A stretch of DNA of 13,396 nt from Ruminococcaceae bacterium UBA1227. GTDB lineage: Bacteria; Bacillota; Clostridia; Oscillospirales; Acutalibacteraceae. Below are positions 1-6,652 of the stretch, piece after piece (position 1 is the first letter of the stretch; every line of letters starts with the position of its first letter). Made by a program: the position numbers and the translations under genes. The notes beneath the pieces were generated by a model, which made no database searches, was not told the DNA's origin, and saw only the letters and a program-made list of their open reading frames with translations. The stretch lies in the NCBI GenBank assembly GCA_002309175.1, contig DBWX01000008.1:2291-15686 (forward strand), written 5' to 3'.

Positions 1-134
1 CGCCCGCGGGCATTGACTGGGCAGGCCTCGTTTTAATCGCCGTCGTCCTTCCCGCAATCCTGACTTTCGTCTTCGGTCAGGTCGAGCGCAAACTCGGCTG
101 GATTAAAGAGGGCGACTTAAAACTCGGAGAATAA
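1..134 (+). CDS. C-terminal end of a membrane protein (partial)
   Basis: An open frame runs from the window edge (first full codon at base 3) to TAA at 132-134 and gives 43 residues. The stretch AGLVLIAVVLPAILTFVFG is a clear membrane segment. It is followed by a charged cytoplasmic-type tail that reads QVERKLGWIKEGDLKLGE. This is the pattern of the last helix and tail of a multi-spanning transporter or permease, but too little is left to name the family. A hairpin terminator about 85 bases downstream supports this being the true end of its transcription unit. What is seen is a hydrophobic segment, a basic tail and a stop codon. That it is a transporter is inference. Confidence 0.6.
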   Translation, partial: PAGIDWAGLVLIAVVLPAILTFVFGQVERKLGWIKEGDLKLGE

Positions 135-201
135 GAGTCACTCTGTAAAGGCGGAAAACTATCGCCCGGTGGGGCGAAAAACCCTGAAAAACGGGCAAAA
201 A

Positions 202-219
202 CGGTTACAAATCGGTTAC
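202..219. repeat. Short direct repeat CGGTTAC x2
   Basis: CGGTTAC at 202-208 is repeated at 213-219, an 11-base period that puts both copies on one face of the helix. It lies in the non-coding stretch between the first gene's stop and its terminator. It could be a small operator or chance; nothing else supports a function. Confidence 0.25.
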
Positions 220-253
220 TTGGGCATTTTCTTATAAAATGCCCAAACTTTTT
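220..253 (+). terminator. Rho-independent terminator of the upstream membrane-protein gene
   Basis: A perfect 11-bp inverted repeat, TTGGGCATTTT (220-230) and AAAATGCCCAA (236-246), with a CTTAT loop is followed by ACTTTTT. It faces rightward and closes the transcription unit ending at 134. The rest of 135-424 is AT-rich non-coding DNA that holds this terminator, a promoter and the leader hairpin described separately. Confidence 0.8.
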
Positions 254-350
254 ACCCATATTTTTCTAAATAGGAAAAATAAAAAAGTTACAACTTGTAA
301 TTTTTGACAATTTTTTAGTGAAGGTGCACAAAAACACCCCTCTTATAAAT

Positions 351-379
351 TTGACATTATATAAATAATTACCTATAAT
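351..379 (+). promoter_or_regulatory. Consensus sigma-A promoter for the 3D-domain gene
   Basis: TTGACA at 351-356 and TATAAT at 374-379 are separated by exactly 17 bases, matching the housekeeping consensus at all 12 positions. Transcription should begin near 386, giving a leader of only about 39 nt. That leaves no room for the c-di-AMP riboswitch sometimes found before cell-wall hydrolase genes. Confidence 0.85.
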
Positions 380-385
380 AACCGC

Positions 386-409
386 GCAAAATCAATTTCG
401 GGGTTTTGC
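386..409 (+). other. Hairpin at the predicted 5' end of the 3D-domain mRNA
   Basis: GCAAAATC (386-393) can pair with GGTTTTGC (402-409), 8 bp with one G-U pair and loop AATTTCGG. It starts at the base predicted as +1 and ends two bases before the AAGGAG ribosome binding site. Hairpins in this position are known to protect some Firmicute mRNAs from decay. The role here is inferred. Confidence 0.45.
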
Positions 410-424
410 CAAAGGAGATCTTGG

Positions 425-1678
425 ATGGTAAAAACAGAAGGCAAGTACAGTGCCTTTACACCGATTTCCGGACGAGTCCTTGCAATGCTGTTTCTGGCAA
501 TTTTTGTCGTGGGCACGATTATGGCTTCGGCCATGTCGACATACACGGTAAATGTGGAAGCGGACGGCGCGGTGATTAAGGTCACTACTTCTGAACAGAG
601 TGCCCAGAAGATTCTGGATCAGGCGGGCGTAACCCTTGGGGAAAAAGACAGCCTTGATTCTTCGAGCTTCTTTGTCGGAAAAAGTGCGCGAAAGGGTAAC
701 AAGCTTATCGTCAAGCGTGCGATTCCGATCACAATCGATGACGGCGGAGAAATCTACGAAGTCATGATTGCGGGTACTGTTTCAGACGCACTCGCTGAAG
801 CGGGTCTCAAATGCAGACCTGCCGACAAGATGAACTACAAGGAGACAGATCCCCTTGTAGCCGATATGACAATTAAAATAACGAGAGCCTTTACTGTCGA
901 TGTCTATGTTGACGGAAAGCAGCTTGAAGCGGAGTTTCTCTCCGGAACCGTTTCTGACGTGCTTTCGAAACTCGGCATCAAGCTCGGTGCAGAGGACGAG
1001 GTAAGCCCGTCCATGAATACCGAGCTCAAAGCGGGTAACTCAATCAATGTCTACCGCGTGACTTACGAGGAGCGCACGGCCGTTGAGACTATTCGCTATG
1101 AGACAATTTATAAGACCTCCGCTGATGTCTACAAGGGTGAGACCAAGGTGGAACAGGAGGGAAAGAACGGCTCGAAGACTGTTGTTTACAGAGATAAGTT
1201 GGTAAACGGCAAGGTGGCGAAATCGACAAAACTCTCCGAGAAGGTCGATTCAGCTGCAGTCAACAAGATTGTTGTCTCCGGCACCAAGGTCAAGATGCTC
1301 GCGACCGGTTCGCAGCTCTCTGCGATTCCGATGCCTTATCCGCTTAAGGACGGTATACCGACCAATGTAATCACCACGATAGTCGGTTACTCCACTGCGT
1401 ACTACTCGACTCCGGGCAAGGGCACCGCCTCCGGCCGACTCGCTCAGTCAGGCCATGTCGCGGTTGATCCGAGACAGATACCTTACGGTTCCGAGCTCTA
1501 TGTCGTAACAACAGACGGCAAGTACACTTACGGATATTGTATTGCGGCCGACACGGGCGGATTCGCCTACAACGGCAGCGGCATTACAATAGACCTCTAC
1601 TTTGACACATATAATGAATGCATCCAGTGGGGCAGCCGCGAAGTCGCGATTTATGTCCTCAAATGGGGCAATGGTTAA
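425..1678 (+). CDS. YabE-type cell-wall protein: DUF348 x3, G5 and 3D domains
   Basis: A 417-residue exported or membrane-anchored protein likely to act on peptidoglycan. A short basic N-terminus precedes one hydrophobic segment (about 18-36), a signal anchor. Three DUF348-like repeats follow (about 38-97, 98-153 and 154-212), then a G5 domain (about 213-288) and a C-terminal 3D domain (about 317-417). The three aspartates that name the 3D domain are visible: D348 (AVDPRQIPYG), D376 (AADTGG) and D390 (IDLYF). The order matches YabE of Bacillus and the stationary-phase survival or Rpf-like muralytic proteins of Firmicutes, which cleave glycan strands. The loop after ADTGG differs from the usual AIKGNR. 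Cysteines 372 and 399 could form a disulfide outside the cell, which is speculation. The ATG at 425 sits 7 bases after GGAG (414-417). The gene has its own promoter and stands alone. Confidence 0.9.
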   Translation: MVKTEGKYSAFTPISGRVLAMLFLAIFVVGTIMASAMSTYTVNVEADGAVIKVTTSEQSAQKILDQAGVTLGEKDSLDSSSFFVGKSARKGNKLIVKRAIPITIDDGGEIYEVMIAGTVSDALAEAGLKCRPADKMNYKETDPLVADMTIKITRAFTVDVYVDGKQLEAEFLSGTVSDVLSKLGIKLGAEDEVSPSMNTELKAGNSINVYRVTYEERTAVETIRYETIYKTSADVYKGETKVEQEGKNGSKTVVYRDKLVNGKVAKSTKLSEKVDSAAVNKIVVSGTKVKMLATGSQLSAIPMPYPLKDGIPTNVITTIVGYSTAYYSTPGKGTASGRLAQSGHVAVDPRQIPYGSELYVVTTDGKYTYGYCIAADTGGFAYNGSGITIDLYFDTYNECIQWGSREVAIYVLKWGNG

Positions 1679-1682
1679 ACCG

Positions 1683-1725
1683 AATAATAAAAACAAAGGA
1701 CCGGTGCCGCTGGGCACCGGTCCTT
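1683..1725 (-). terminator. Terminator of the hsp20 gene, perhaps used from both sides
   Basis: A perfect 13-bp stem, AAGGACCGGTGCC (1696-1708) with GGCACCGGTCCTT (1713-1725), has a GCTG loop. Read leftward it is followed by TTTGTTTTTATTATT, a good U-tract for the minus-strand hsp20 gene. Read rightward it is followed by CGCATTTGAG, a poor U-tract, but the stem lies 17 bases after the 3D-domain gene and may stop that transcript too. Confidence 0.8.
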
Positions 1726-1752
1726 CGCATTTGAGTTTATGGATTTTTAATG

Positions 1753-2184
1753 CTATTTGATTTCAAGTCTGCGGGATACAGGCTTGACCTCTTCCTCCTT
1801 GGGGAGTTCGAGTGTCAGGACACCGTTTTCGTAGCTGGCCGTAATGTCGTCAGACTTGATGCCGGTCAGGTCGAATGAACGGGAGTACGAGCCGTAAGAA
1901 CGCTCGACTCTGATATACTTGCCCTTCTTCTCTTTCTCCTCATACTCGGAGTGACGCTCTGCCGAAAGGGTGAGAGTGTTGTCGTTGACGTCGATTTTGA
2001 TGTCGTCCTTTGAGAAGCCGGGAAGATCGGCTGTCAGCTTATATGAGTCACCTTCATCGGTGATATCAGTTCCGAAGCCTGCCATGGTGGAAGTGGATGT
2101 GCCGAAGAAAGGAGAGTCAAAGAAGTGACGTTCGAAGTTGTCCATTTCTCTGAAAGGATCATAGAGTGTTAAGAAATTCCTCAT
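1753..2184 (-). CDS. hsp20: Small heat-shock protein, Hsp20 / alpha-crystallin family
   Basis: A 143-residue ATP-independent holdase chaperone that binds unfolding proteins in the cytoplasm. The N-terminus (MRNFLTLYDPFREMDNFERHFF) is the usual Pro/Phe-rich arm. The alpha-crystallin domain spans about 38-130, with ADLPGFSKDDIKIDV, ERSYGSYSRSFDL and the hallmark ENGVLTLELPK (119-129). The tail ends RRLEIK, with an I-x-I-like LEI motif for oligomer assembly. An in-frame ATG 26 codons upstream exists, but the start at 2184 is preferred: AGGAGG lies 8 bases before it, and family members begin with MRNFLT-like sequence. Heat-shock control is supported by the CIRCE element upstream. Length and motifs are typical, and nothing is missing. 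Confidence 0.95.
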   Translation of the reverse strand: MRNFLTLYDPFREMDNFERHFFDSPFFGTSTSTMAGFGTDITDEGDSYKLTADLPGFSKDDIKIDVNDNTLTLSAERHSEYEEKEKKGKYIRVERSYGSYSRSFDLTGIKSDDITASYENGVLTLELPKEEEVKPVSRRLEIK

Positions 2185-2217
2185 AGTTAAAACCTCCTTT
2201 TGGTTTTTACAAGTCAT

Positions 2218-2248
2218 ATTATAGCACCTTTTTTTCAAAATGTGTGAA
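2218..2248 (-). promoter_or_regulatory. Extended -10 promoter for hsp20
   Basis: On the minus strand TGC precedes TATAAT (2218-2223), an extended -10 box. A TTCACA (2243-2248) at 19 bases spacing is a weak -35. Transcription would start near 2211, leaving a leader of about 27 nt with the AGGAGG site. Confidence 0.65.
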
Positions 2249-2262
2249 CAAATTGTAAACAT

Positions 2263-2289
2263 TTAGCACTTAAAGATGGAGAGTGCTAA
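2263..2289. promoter_or_regulatory. CIRCE operator (HrcA binding site)
   Basis: TTAGCACTT (2263-2271), nine spacer bases and GAGTGCTAA (2281-2289) match the CIRCE consensus TTAGCACTC-N9-GAGTGCTAA with one mismatch. CIRCE is bound by the repressor HrcA, whose activity depends on GroEL. It lies between two divergent promoters: 14 bases from the hsp20 -35 box and 13 bases from the hydrolase -35 box. Confidence 0.92.
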
Positions 2290-2302
2290 ATTGCAGAAGT
2301 TC

Positions 2303-2332
2303 TTGTAATCTTACAATGGTATAAAGTATAAT
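2303..2332 (+). promoter_or_regulatory. Promoter for the alpha/beta hydrolase pair
   Basis: TTGTAA (2303-2308), an 18-base spacer and TATAAT (2327-2332). The -35 box is half of a perfect inverted repeat, TTGTAA-TC-TTACAA (2303-2316), which might be a further operator. The predicted transcript start near 2339 makes the upstream ATG at 2344 unlikely as the real start codon. Confidence 0.7.
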
Positions 2333-2379
2333 ATATATGTTATATGAACGTGTTCGTAAACACATCGGGAGGTTTTCGT

Positions 2380-3402
2380 ATGAACAGAAAGAATTTTGCA
2401 AGACTCGGTGTTGCAGTTACACTCGGAGGAACTGCTGCCGTTTCCGCACTCGGCGTTGCCTGTGTGCACGGCTGGAAATGGCTCCAGGAGACAGCCCGCG
2501 AGACTATAGTCGAGCCCGTTGACTGTAAGCCCTATGAAAACAGCCGCTACTATAAAGAGGGCGACTACAACATCCACTACCAGGTTGATTTCCCCTCTGC
2601 GGGAGTTCCCGTTGCCGGTAAGATGTTTTTGATTCACGGATTTGCCTGCAACTCCAGATTCTGGGACGAGATGGTTGAAATTCTCACTAAGAAGGGATTT
2701 ATCTGTGTACGCCCGGATGTCCCGGATTGCGGTTTCTCAACCCGTGAGACCAAGGATGTTGCCCCCATTCCGCGTGAGCAGCTTCTTATGCACGTCCTCG
2801 AACTCGTTGACAATTCGGGCAGAGTGCCTGCCGGCAAGTGGATTTTAATGGGCCACTCAATGGGCGGCGGCATTGCCATGAACCTCGCAAACGAGCATAA
2901 GGATAAGTTTTCATGCGTCATGCTTTACGCTCCCATGGCAGCAGTCAATGCTCCTGAGTTCGTAAAGAATCTCGTAACACTCGATCCTGTCTGTGACCTC
3001 ATGGACAAGATCTTCGGCCCCGCGTGCTCACATGACCCCGTCGTCAAGTCCGTTATTATGCTCATGACGGTCGATGTACGCTACTCCGCACTCTTTGATA
3101 CAAAGAAATTTGCGGACGGCCTCACTGTTCCGAAGAGCGGTACTGCCATGTGCTATATGATGGCCCGCGCAAAACCCACTATTTATGAGGACATGGCGAA
3201 GGTTGATCTTCCGATCAAACTCTTCTGGGGTAAGATGGACCTCTTCAACATGCCTTCATTTGTAAGGAAGTTCCAGGGAGCCCTTAATAATCCCGATGTC
3301 ACCGTTGTACCGATTGCCGGTCACTGCCTCGTTCAGAACTGCGCACCGGAAGTATGTGACGAATCCCTTGCATTCCTTAAGAAAAACGGCATAATTGCCT
3401 GA
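2380..3402 (+). CDS. Alpha/beta hydrolase with N-terminal membrane anchor
   Basis: A 340-residue serine hydrolase of the alpha/beta-fold superfamily; substrate unknown. A hydrophobic segment (about 8-29) looks like an uncleaved anchor. The fold begins near residue 78 with LIHGF (84-88, oxyanion loop). The nucleophile elbow GHSMGG holds Ser160, the acid is Asp287 (GKMDLF) and the base is His315 (AGHC), so the triad is complete. A cap region lies between about 190 and 270. The ATG at 2380 has GGGAGG 7 bases upstream and is chosen over an in-frame ATG 12 codons earlier. The gene lies 19 bases before a clear paralogue that shares GFSTRETK and GHCLVQN, which indicates a tandem duplication. A CIRCE site upstream suggests possible heat or stress control. 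It could be an esterase, lipase or peptidase; the family cannot be resolved by eye. Confidence 0.88.
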   Translation: MNRKNFARLGVAVTLGGTAAVSALGVACVHGWKWLQETARETIVEPVDCKPYENSRYYKEGDYNIHYQVDFPSAGVPVAGKMFLIHGFACNSRFWDEMVEILTKKGFICVRPDVPDCGFSTRETKDVAPIPREQLLMHVLELVDNSGRVPAGKWILMGHSMGGGIAMNLANEHKDKFSCVMLYAPMAAVNAPEFVKNLVTLDPVCDLMDKIFGPACSHDPVVKSVIMLMTVDVRYSALFDTKKFADGLTVPKSGTAMCYMMARAKPTIYEDMAKVDLPIKLFWGKMDLFNMPSFVRKFQGALNNPDVTVVPIAGHCLVQNCAPEVCDESLAFLKKNGIIA

Positions 3403-3421
3403 GTGATAAAGGGGAAAGAAA

Positions 3422-4339
3422 ATGAAACTTTTAAAGACCATTGAGTTTGCCGAAAACAGGCAGACGGCGGGATGGCCGTTTGCCAACAGCGAATACTTCT
3501 CCTATGGCGACTACAAGATTCATTACCGCACAGACCCCGCAAAAGGAAAAGAAAAGGGTAAGATGCTCATGATTCACGGCTTCGGCTGTAACACGACATT
3601 TTACGACGAACTGGTTGAGAGATACACCAAAGCGGGTTTTCGCTGCGTGCGTGTTGACCTTCCCGACTTCGGATTCTCCACAAGGGAGACGAAGGGCATA
3701 AACTACGTACCGCGACTTGAACTCCTGCTCGCCCTCCTCGATGAGCTCGACTCGAAGGAGAAGAACCCCGGCAAGTGGATTGTTGTCGGACACTCGATGG
3801 GCGGCTCCGTGACTCTCGACATCGCGAATGCCGACTATGAAAAGGCCGCTGCATACATGCTCTACGCGCCTATGTTCATGTTCAATGTACCGAAACCCAT
3901 GTCGGTAATGTTCGCGAGCAAACCCATGGGAGCCATTATGGATACGGCACTGAAATATGTCATGCCGTATGACGCGCTCGTGAAACTCGTTCTTCTCATC
4001 GCTACGGCTTCGCCGCGCTACATCGCGAAGTATGATGTCTCACTCGCCGCAGATTCGCTCAAGCTTAAGGACACCGGCAAGGGTCTCTGCTATATGAGTT
4101 CCAAGGCCTCGCATCCCGATTACGAGGATATGGACAAAATAAAGCAGCCCGTGCTGCTCGTCTGGGGCGGACTCGACCTCTTCGTTCCGAAGAGCAAGGT
4201 GAAGAAACTCTCGGAATCCCTTCCGAAGGGCACCGAAATCCACACAATAAAGTGGGCGGGCCACTGTCTCGTACAGAACTTCTCAAAGCGCTGCGCGAAC
4301 TACGGAATTGAGTTCCTGAAGAAGAACAATCTTTATTAA
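3422..4339 (+). CDS. Alpha/beta hydrolase, soluble paralogue of the preceding gene
   Basis: A 305-residue alpha/beta-fold hydrolase lacking the hydrophobic anchor of its neighbour, so probably cytoplasmic. The oxyanion loop is IHGFGCN (51-57). The triad is Ser125 in GHSMGG, Asp252 in GGLDLF and His281 in WAGHC. It shares HGFxCN, GFSTRETK, LYAPM, an MDKIK/MAKVD-type stretch and GHCLVQN with the upstream protein at equivalent spacing, so the two arose by duplication and have since diverged. An AAGGGGAAAG ribosome binding site precedes the ATG. With only 19 bases between the genes and no promoter visible there, both are probably transcribed together from 2303-2332. The transcript ends at the strong hairpin at 4348-4380. 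Substrate unknown. Confidence 0.88.
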   Translation: MKLLKTIEFAENRQTAGWPFANSEYFSYGDYKIHYRTDPAKGKEKGKMLMIHGFGCNTTFYDELVERYTKAGFRCVRVDLPDFGFSTRETKGINYVPRLELLLALLDELDSKEKNPGKWIVVGHSMGGSVTLDIANADYEKAAAYMLYAPMFMFNVPKPMSVMFASKPMGAIMDTALKYVMPYDALVKLVLLIATASPRYIAKYDVSLAADSLKLKDTGKGLCYMSSKASHPDYEDMDKIKQPVLLVWGGLDLFVPKSKVKKLSESLPKGTEIHTIKWAGHCLVQNFSKRCANYGIEFLKKNNLY

Positions 4340-4347
4340 AAAAAGAA

Positions 4348-4380
4348 AACCCGGCTCTTTTCGAGCCGGGTTCTTTTTTT
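4348..4380. terminator. Bidirectional terminator between the hydrolase and fba genes
   Basis: AACCCGGCTC (4348-4357) pairs perfectly with GAGCCGGGTT (4363-4372), loop TTTTC. Read rightward it is followed by CTTTTTTTATT; read leftward by TTCTTTTTTTAAT. It therefore has a U-tract in both directions and serves the two convergent units. Confidence 0.88.
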
Positions 4381-4384
4381 ATTC

Positions 4385-5350
4385 TTATGCCTTTCCGTCG
4401 CAGCCGAGTACGTCGACAATCTTGTGAGCGACCATGTCTTCAACAGCCTGGCGGGCAGGTGTGAGATACTGGCGCGGATCGAAGTGTGACGGATTCTCAG
4501 CGAAGTGCTTGCGGATGGCGGCCGTCATTGCGAGACGGATGTCGGAGTCAATGTTGATCTTGCAGACGGCGAGCGTGGCAGCCTTGCGAAGCTGCTCTTC
4601 CGGAATGCCTATCGCGTCAGGCATCTGACCGCCGTACTGGTTGATGATCTTTACGAACTCCTGAGGTACCGAAGATGCGCCGTGGAGGACTATCGGGAAG
4701 CCCGGAAGTCTGCGGCTTACCTCTTCGAGGATGTCGAAGCGGAGCGGAGGAGGAACGAGGATGCCGTCGGCATTTCTCGTGCACTGGTCGGCAGTGAACT
4801 TGTAGGCGCCGTGGCTTGTGCCTATGGCGATTGCAAGTGAGTCGCAGCCCGTGCGGGATACGAACTCCTCAACTTCTTCGGGACGGGTGTAAGAGGAATC
4901 CTCAGCGGAGACCTGTACGTCGTCTTCTACGCCGGCGAGTGAGCCGAGTTCGGCTTCTACGGTGACGCCGCGCTCATGGGCATACTCGACAACTTTCTTT
5001 GTCTCTGCAATGTTCTCCTCAAACGGTTTGGAGGAGCAGTCTATCATGACGGATGTGAAACCGCCGTCAATGCAGTCCTTGCAGATTTCAAAGTCTGCGC
5101 CGTGGTCAAGGTGAAGAGCGACAGGTGAGTCCTTCTCTTCAAGAGCTGCCTCTACGAGATGAACGAGGTAGGGGTGAGAGGCATACTTTCTTGCGCCGGC
5201 GGAAACCTGGAGAATTACGGGAGCATTGAGCTTTCCGACTGCTGACATAATACCCTGTACAATCTCCATGTTGTTTACGTTGAAAGCGCCTATGGCATAG
5301 CCGCCGTCATAGGCCTTTTTGAACATGTCTATGGTGTTTACAAGTGGCAT
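4385..5350 (-). CDS. fba: Class II fructose-1,6-bisphosphate aldolase
   Basis: A 321-residue zinc-dependent aldolase that splits fructose 1,6-bisphosphate into glyceraldehyde 3-phosphate and dihydroxyacetone phosphate in glycolysis, and runs in reverse in gluconeogenesis. Visible motifs are AFNVNNMEI near the N-terminus, ALHLDHGADF with Asp82 (acid/base) and the zinc ligand His83, VEAELG with Glu134, AIGTSHGAYKF with the ligand His180, IVLHGASSVP with the ligand His223, and KINIDSDIR (264-272), the phosphate-binding region. The length fits the family, though it is slightly longer than many. The ATG has AAAGGAG 7 bases upstream and a perfect promoter. A tagatose-bisphosphate or related aldolase is possible, but no sugar-catabolism neighbours support that. 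It is transcribed alone, divergent from the aminotransferase-trpS operon, with which it shares a control region. Confidence 0.94.
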   Translation of the reverse strand: MPLVNTIDMFKKAYDGGYAIGAFNVNNMEIVQGIMSAVGKLNAPVILQVSAGARKYASHPYLVHLVEAALEEKDSPVALHLDHGADFEICKDCIDGGFTSVMIDCSSKPFEENIAETKKVVEYAHERGVTVEAELGSLAGVEDDVQVSAEDSSYTRPEEVEEFVSRTGCDSLAIAIGTSHGAYKFTADQCTRNADGILVPPPLRFDILEEVSRRLPGFPIVLHGASSVPQEFVKIINQYGGQMPDAIGIPEEQLRKAATLAVCKINIDSDIRLAMTAAIRKHFAENPSHFDPRQYLTPARQAVEDMVAHKIVDVLGCDGKA

Positions 5351-5382
5351 AAAAGTACTCCTTTACTATAAATTACAATACC

Positions 5383-5411
5383 ATTATAAACCGCGAAAAT
5401 TGCGTTGTCAA
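5383..5411 (-). promoter_or_regulatory. Consensus promoter for fba
   Basis: On the minus strand TTGACA (5406-5411) and TATAAT (5383-5388) are separated by 17 bases, a perfect 12/12 match that fits a highly expressed glycolytic gene. Its -35 box overlaps the -35 box of the opposite promoter. Confidence 0.85.
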
Positions 5412-5433
5412 AGGTATGGCAATATGTTAAAAT
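5405..5433 (+). promoter_or_regulatory. Promoter for the aminotransferase-trpS operon
   Basis: TTGTCA (5405-5410), a 17-base spacer and TAAAAT (5428-5433), with TG at 5425-5426 making an extended -10. The start would be near 5440, with a leader of about 22 nt. That is too short for the T-box often found upstream of aminoacyl-tRNA synthetase genes. Confidence 0.65.
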
Positions 5434-5461
5434 TGGTTATCATAAAAAGAGGCGAATATAA

Positions 5462-6652
5462 ATGGCAGTTAAAGAAACATATGAGTTTTCGAAGAAAATC
5501 GCGGGACTTAAACCCTCTGCTGTCCGTGAGATTTTAAAATCCACTTCGGACCCCGAGGTAATCTCGCTCGCGGCAGGAAATCCGGCACCGGATGCCTTCC
5601 CCGTGGAGTCCATCTCGAAAATCGCGGGCGATATCTTCCGTGAAGATCCGATTTCCGCACTTCAGTACGGCATAACCGAGGGCTATGCGCCGCTTCGCGA
5701 TGAGCTGAAAACTTATCTCAAAAACAAATACAATATGGGCGCTGATTCCGACGAGCTGATTGTCACATCGGGCGCCACACAGATTATGGAACTTCTGACA
5801 AAGGTCCTCTGCAATGAGGGCGACTGTGTCGCCTGCGAGGATCCGTCATTCATAGGCTCGCTCAACTGCTTCCGTTCATACGGTGTGAAACTCTGCGGAG
5901 TTCCCATGGAATCCGACGGTCTGGATGTTGCCGAACTTGAAAAAATGCTCAGCAGCAGCTGCTGTAAAGTAAAATTCCTTTATACGATACCGAATTTCCA
6001 GAACCCGACAGGGTACACCATGTCGCTTGAGAAGAGAAAGAAGCTCTATGAGCTCGCCTCAAAGTACGATATTATCATCCTTGAGGACAACCCCTACGGT
6101 GACCTCAGAGTCTCCGGCGAGGACCTGCCGACCATCAAGTCTTTTGACACTGAGGGCCGCGTAGTCTATGCCGGAACGTTCTCAAAACTCATTGCACCGG
6201 GCATACGCGTAGGCTACGTTCTCGGCCCGGCGGCCCTCGTCTCCAAGATGACGGTCGGCAAGCAGACGGAGGACGTGCATACGGCCATGTTCAACCAGAT
6301 GCTCGTATACCGCTGGATGAGAGAGAACGACATTAACGAGCACATAAAACGCATGCAGTCTATCTACCGTGAGAAGCTGAACGTCATGTGCGACGCTCTT
6401 GACGAGTACTGCCCGAAACTCGAATATGTGAAGCCCGAGGGCGGCATGTTCGTCTGGTGCAGGCTTCCCGACGGAGTTGACATGCTCGGTTTCTGCAAGA
6501 CCGCAGCTGAGCATAAGGTCGCTGTTGTTCCCGGCACGGCATTCCTTCCGGATGAAACTGCATCGACACAGTATATTCGCTTAAACTTCTCCACACCGAC
6601 CAATGAGGATATGGTGAGGGGTATCAAGATACTAGGAGAACTGCTTTCATGA
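5462..6652 (+). CDS. PLP-dependent class I/II aminotransferase
   Basis: A 396-residue fold-type I aminotransferase, closest in motif pattern to the 2-aminoadipate / aromatic (LysN, MocR-domain-like) group. LAAGNPAPDAFP (36-47) is the N-terminal substrate loop, QYG (68-70) the usual interface motif and TSGATQ (102-107) the phosphate cup. PNFQNPTG (177-184) supplies the PLP-side asparagine, and EDNPYGD holds Asp209 and Tyr212. TFSKLIAPGIRVGY carries the Schiff-base Lys242, and YIRLNFS holds Arg373 for the substrate carboxylate. There is no N-terminal GntR domain, so it is an enzyme rather than a MocR regulator. It overlaps trpS by four bases (ATGA), so translation is coupled. This hints at an aromatic substrate, but that is inference from position only. 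The ribosome binding site AAGAGG lies 9 bases upstream. Confidence 0.9.
   Translation: MAVKETYEFSKKIAGLKPSAVREILKSTSDPEVISLAAGNPAPDAFPVESISKIAGDIFREDPISALQYGITEGYAPLRDELKTYLKNKYNMGADSDELIVTSGATQIMELLTKVLCNEGDCVACEDPSFIGSLNCFRSYGVKLCGVPMESDGLDVAELEKMLSSSCCKVKFLYTIPNFQNPTGYTMSLEKRKKLYELASKYDIIILEDNPYGDLRVSGEDLPTIKSFDTEGRVVYAGTFSKLIAPGIRVGYVLGPAALVSKMTVGKQTEDVHTAMFNQMLVYRWMRENDINEHIKRMQSIYREKLNVMCDALDEYCPKLEYVKPEGGMFVWCRLPDGVDMLGFCKTAAEHKVAVVPGTAFLPDETASTQYIRLNFSTPTNEDMVRGIKILGELLS

Noticed and set aside
162..177. Hairpin TCGCCC-GGTG-GGGCGA as terminator of the first gene
   Set aside because: It is followed by A residues, not T; the hairpin at 220-246 with a U-tract is the better terminator.
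288..300. Palindrome TTACAA-C-TTGTAA upstream of the 3D-domain promoter
   Set aside because: Short and AT-rich in an AT-rich interval. A similar TTGTAA-TC-TTACAA occurs at 2303-2316 but in the opposite arrangement, so a shared regulator is not supported.
2185..2262. Longer Hsp20 start (ATG at 2262)
   Set aside because: The extra 26 residues would include the promoter and ribosome binding site region; AGGAGG and family-typical MRNFLT point to 2184.
2344..2379. Upstream ATG at 2344 for the first hydrolase
   Set aside because: It lies about five bases after the predicted transcript start and lacks a ribosome binding site; ATG 2380 has GGGAGG at 7 bases.
5412..5461. T-box leader for the operon containing trpS
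   Set aside because: The leader is only about 22 nt long and has no T-box sequence or specifier stem.
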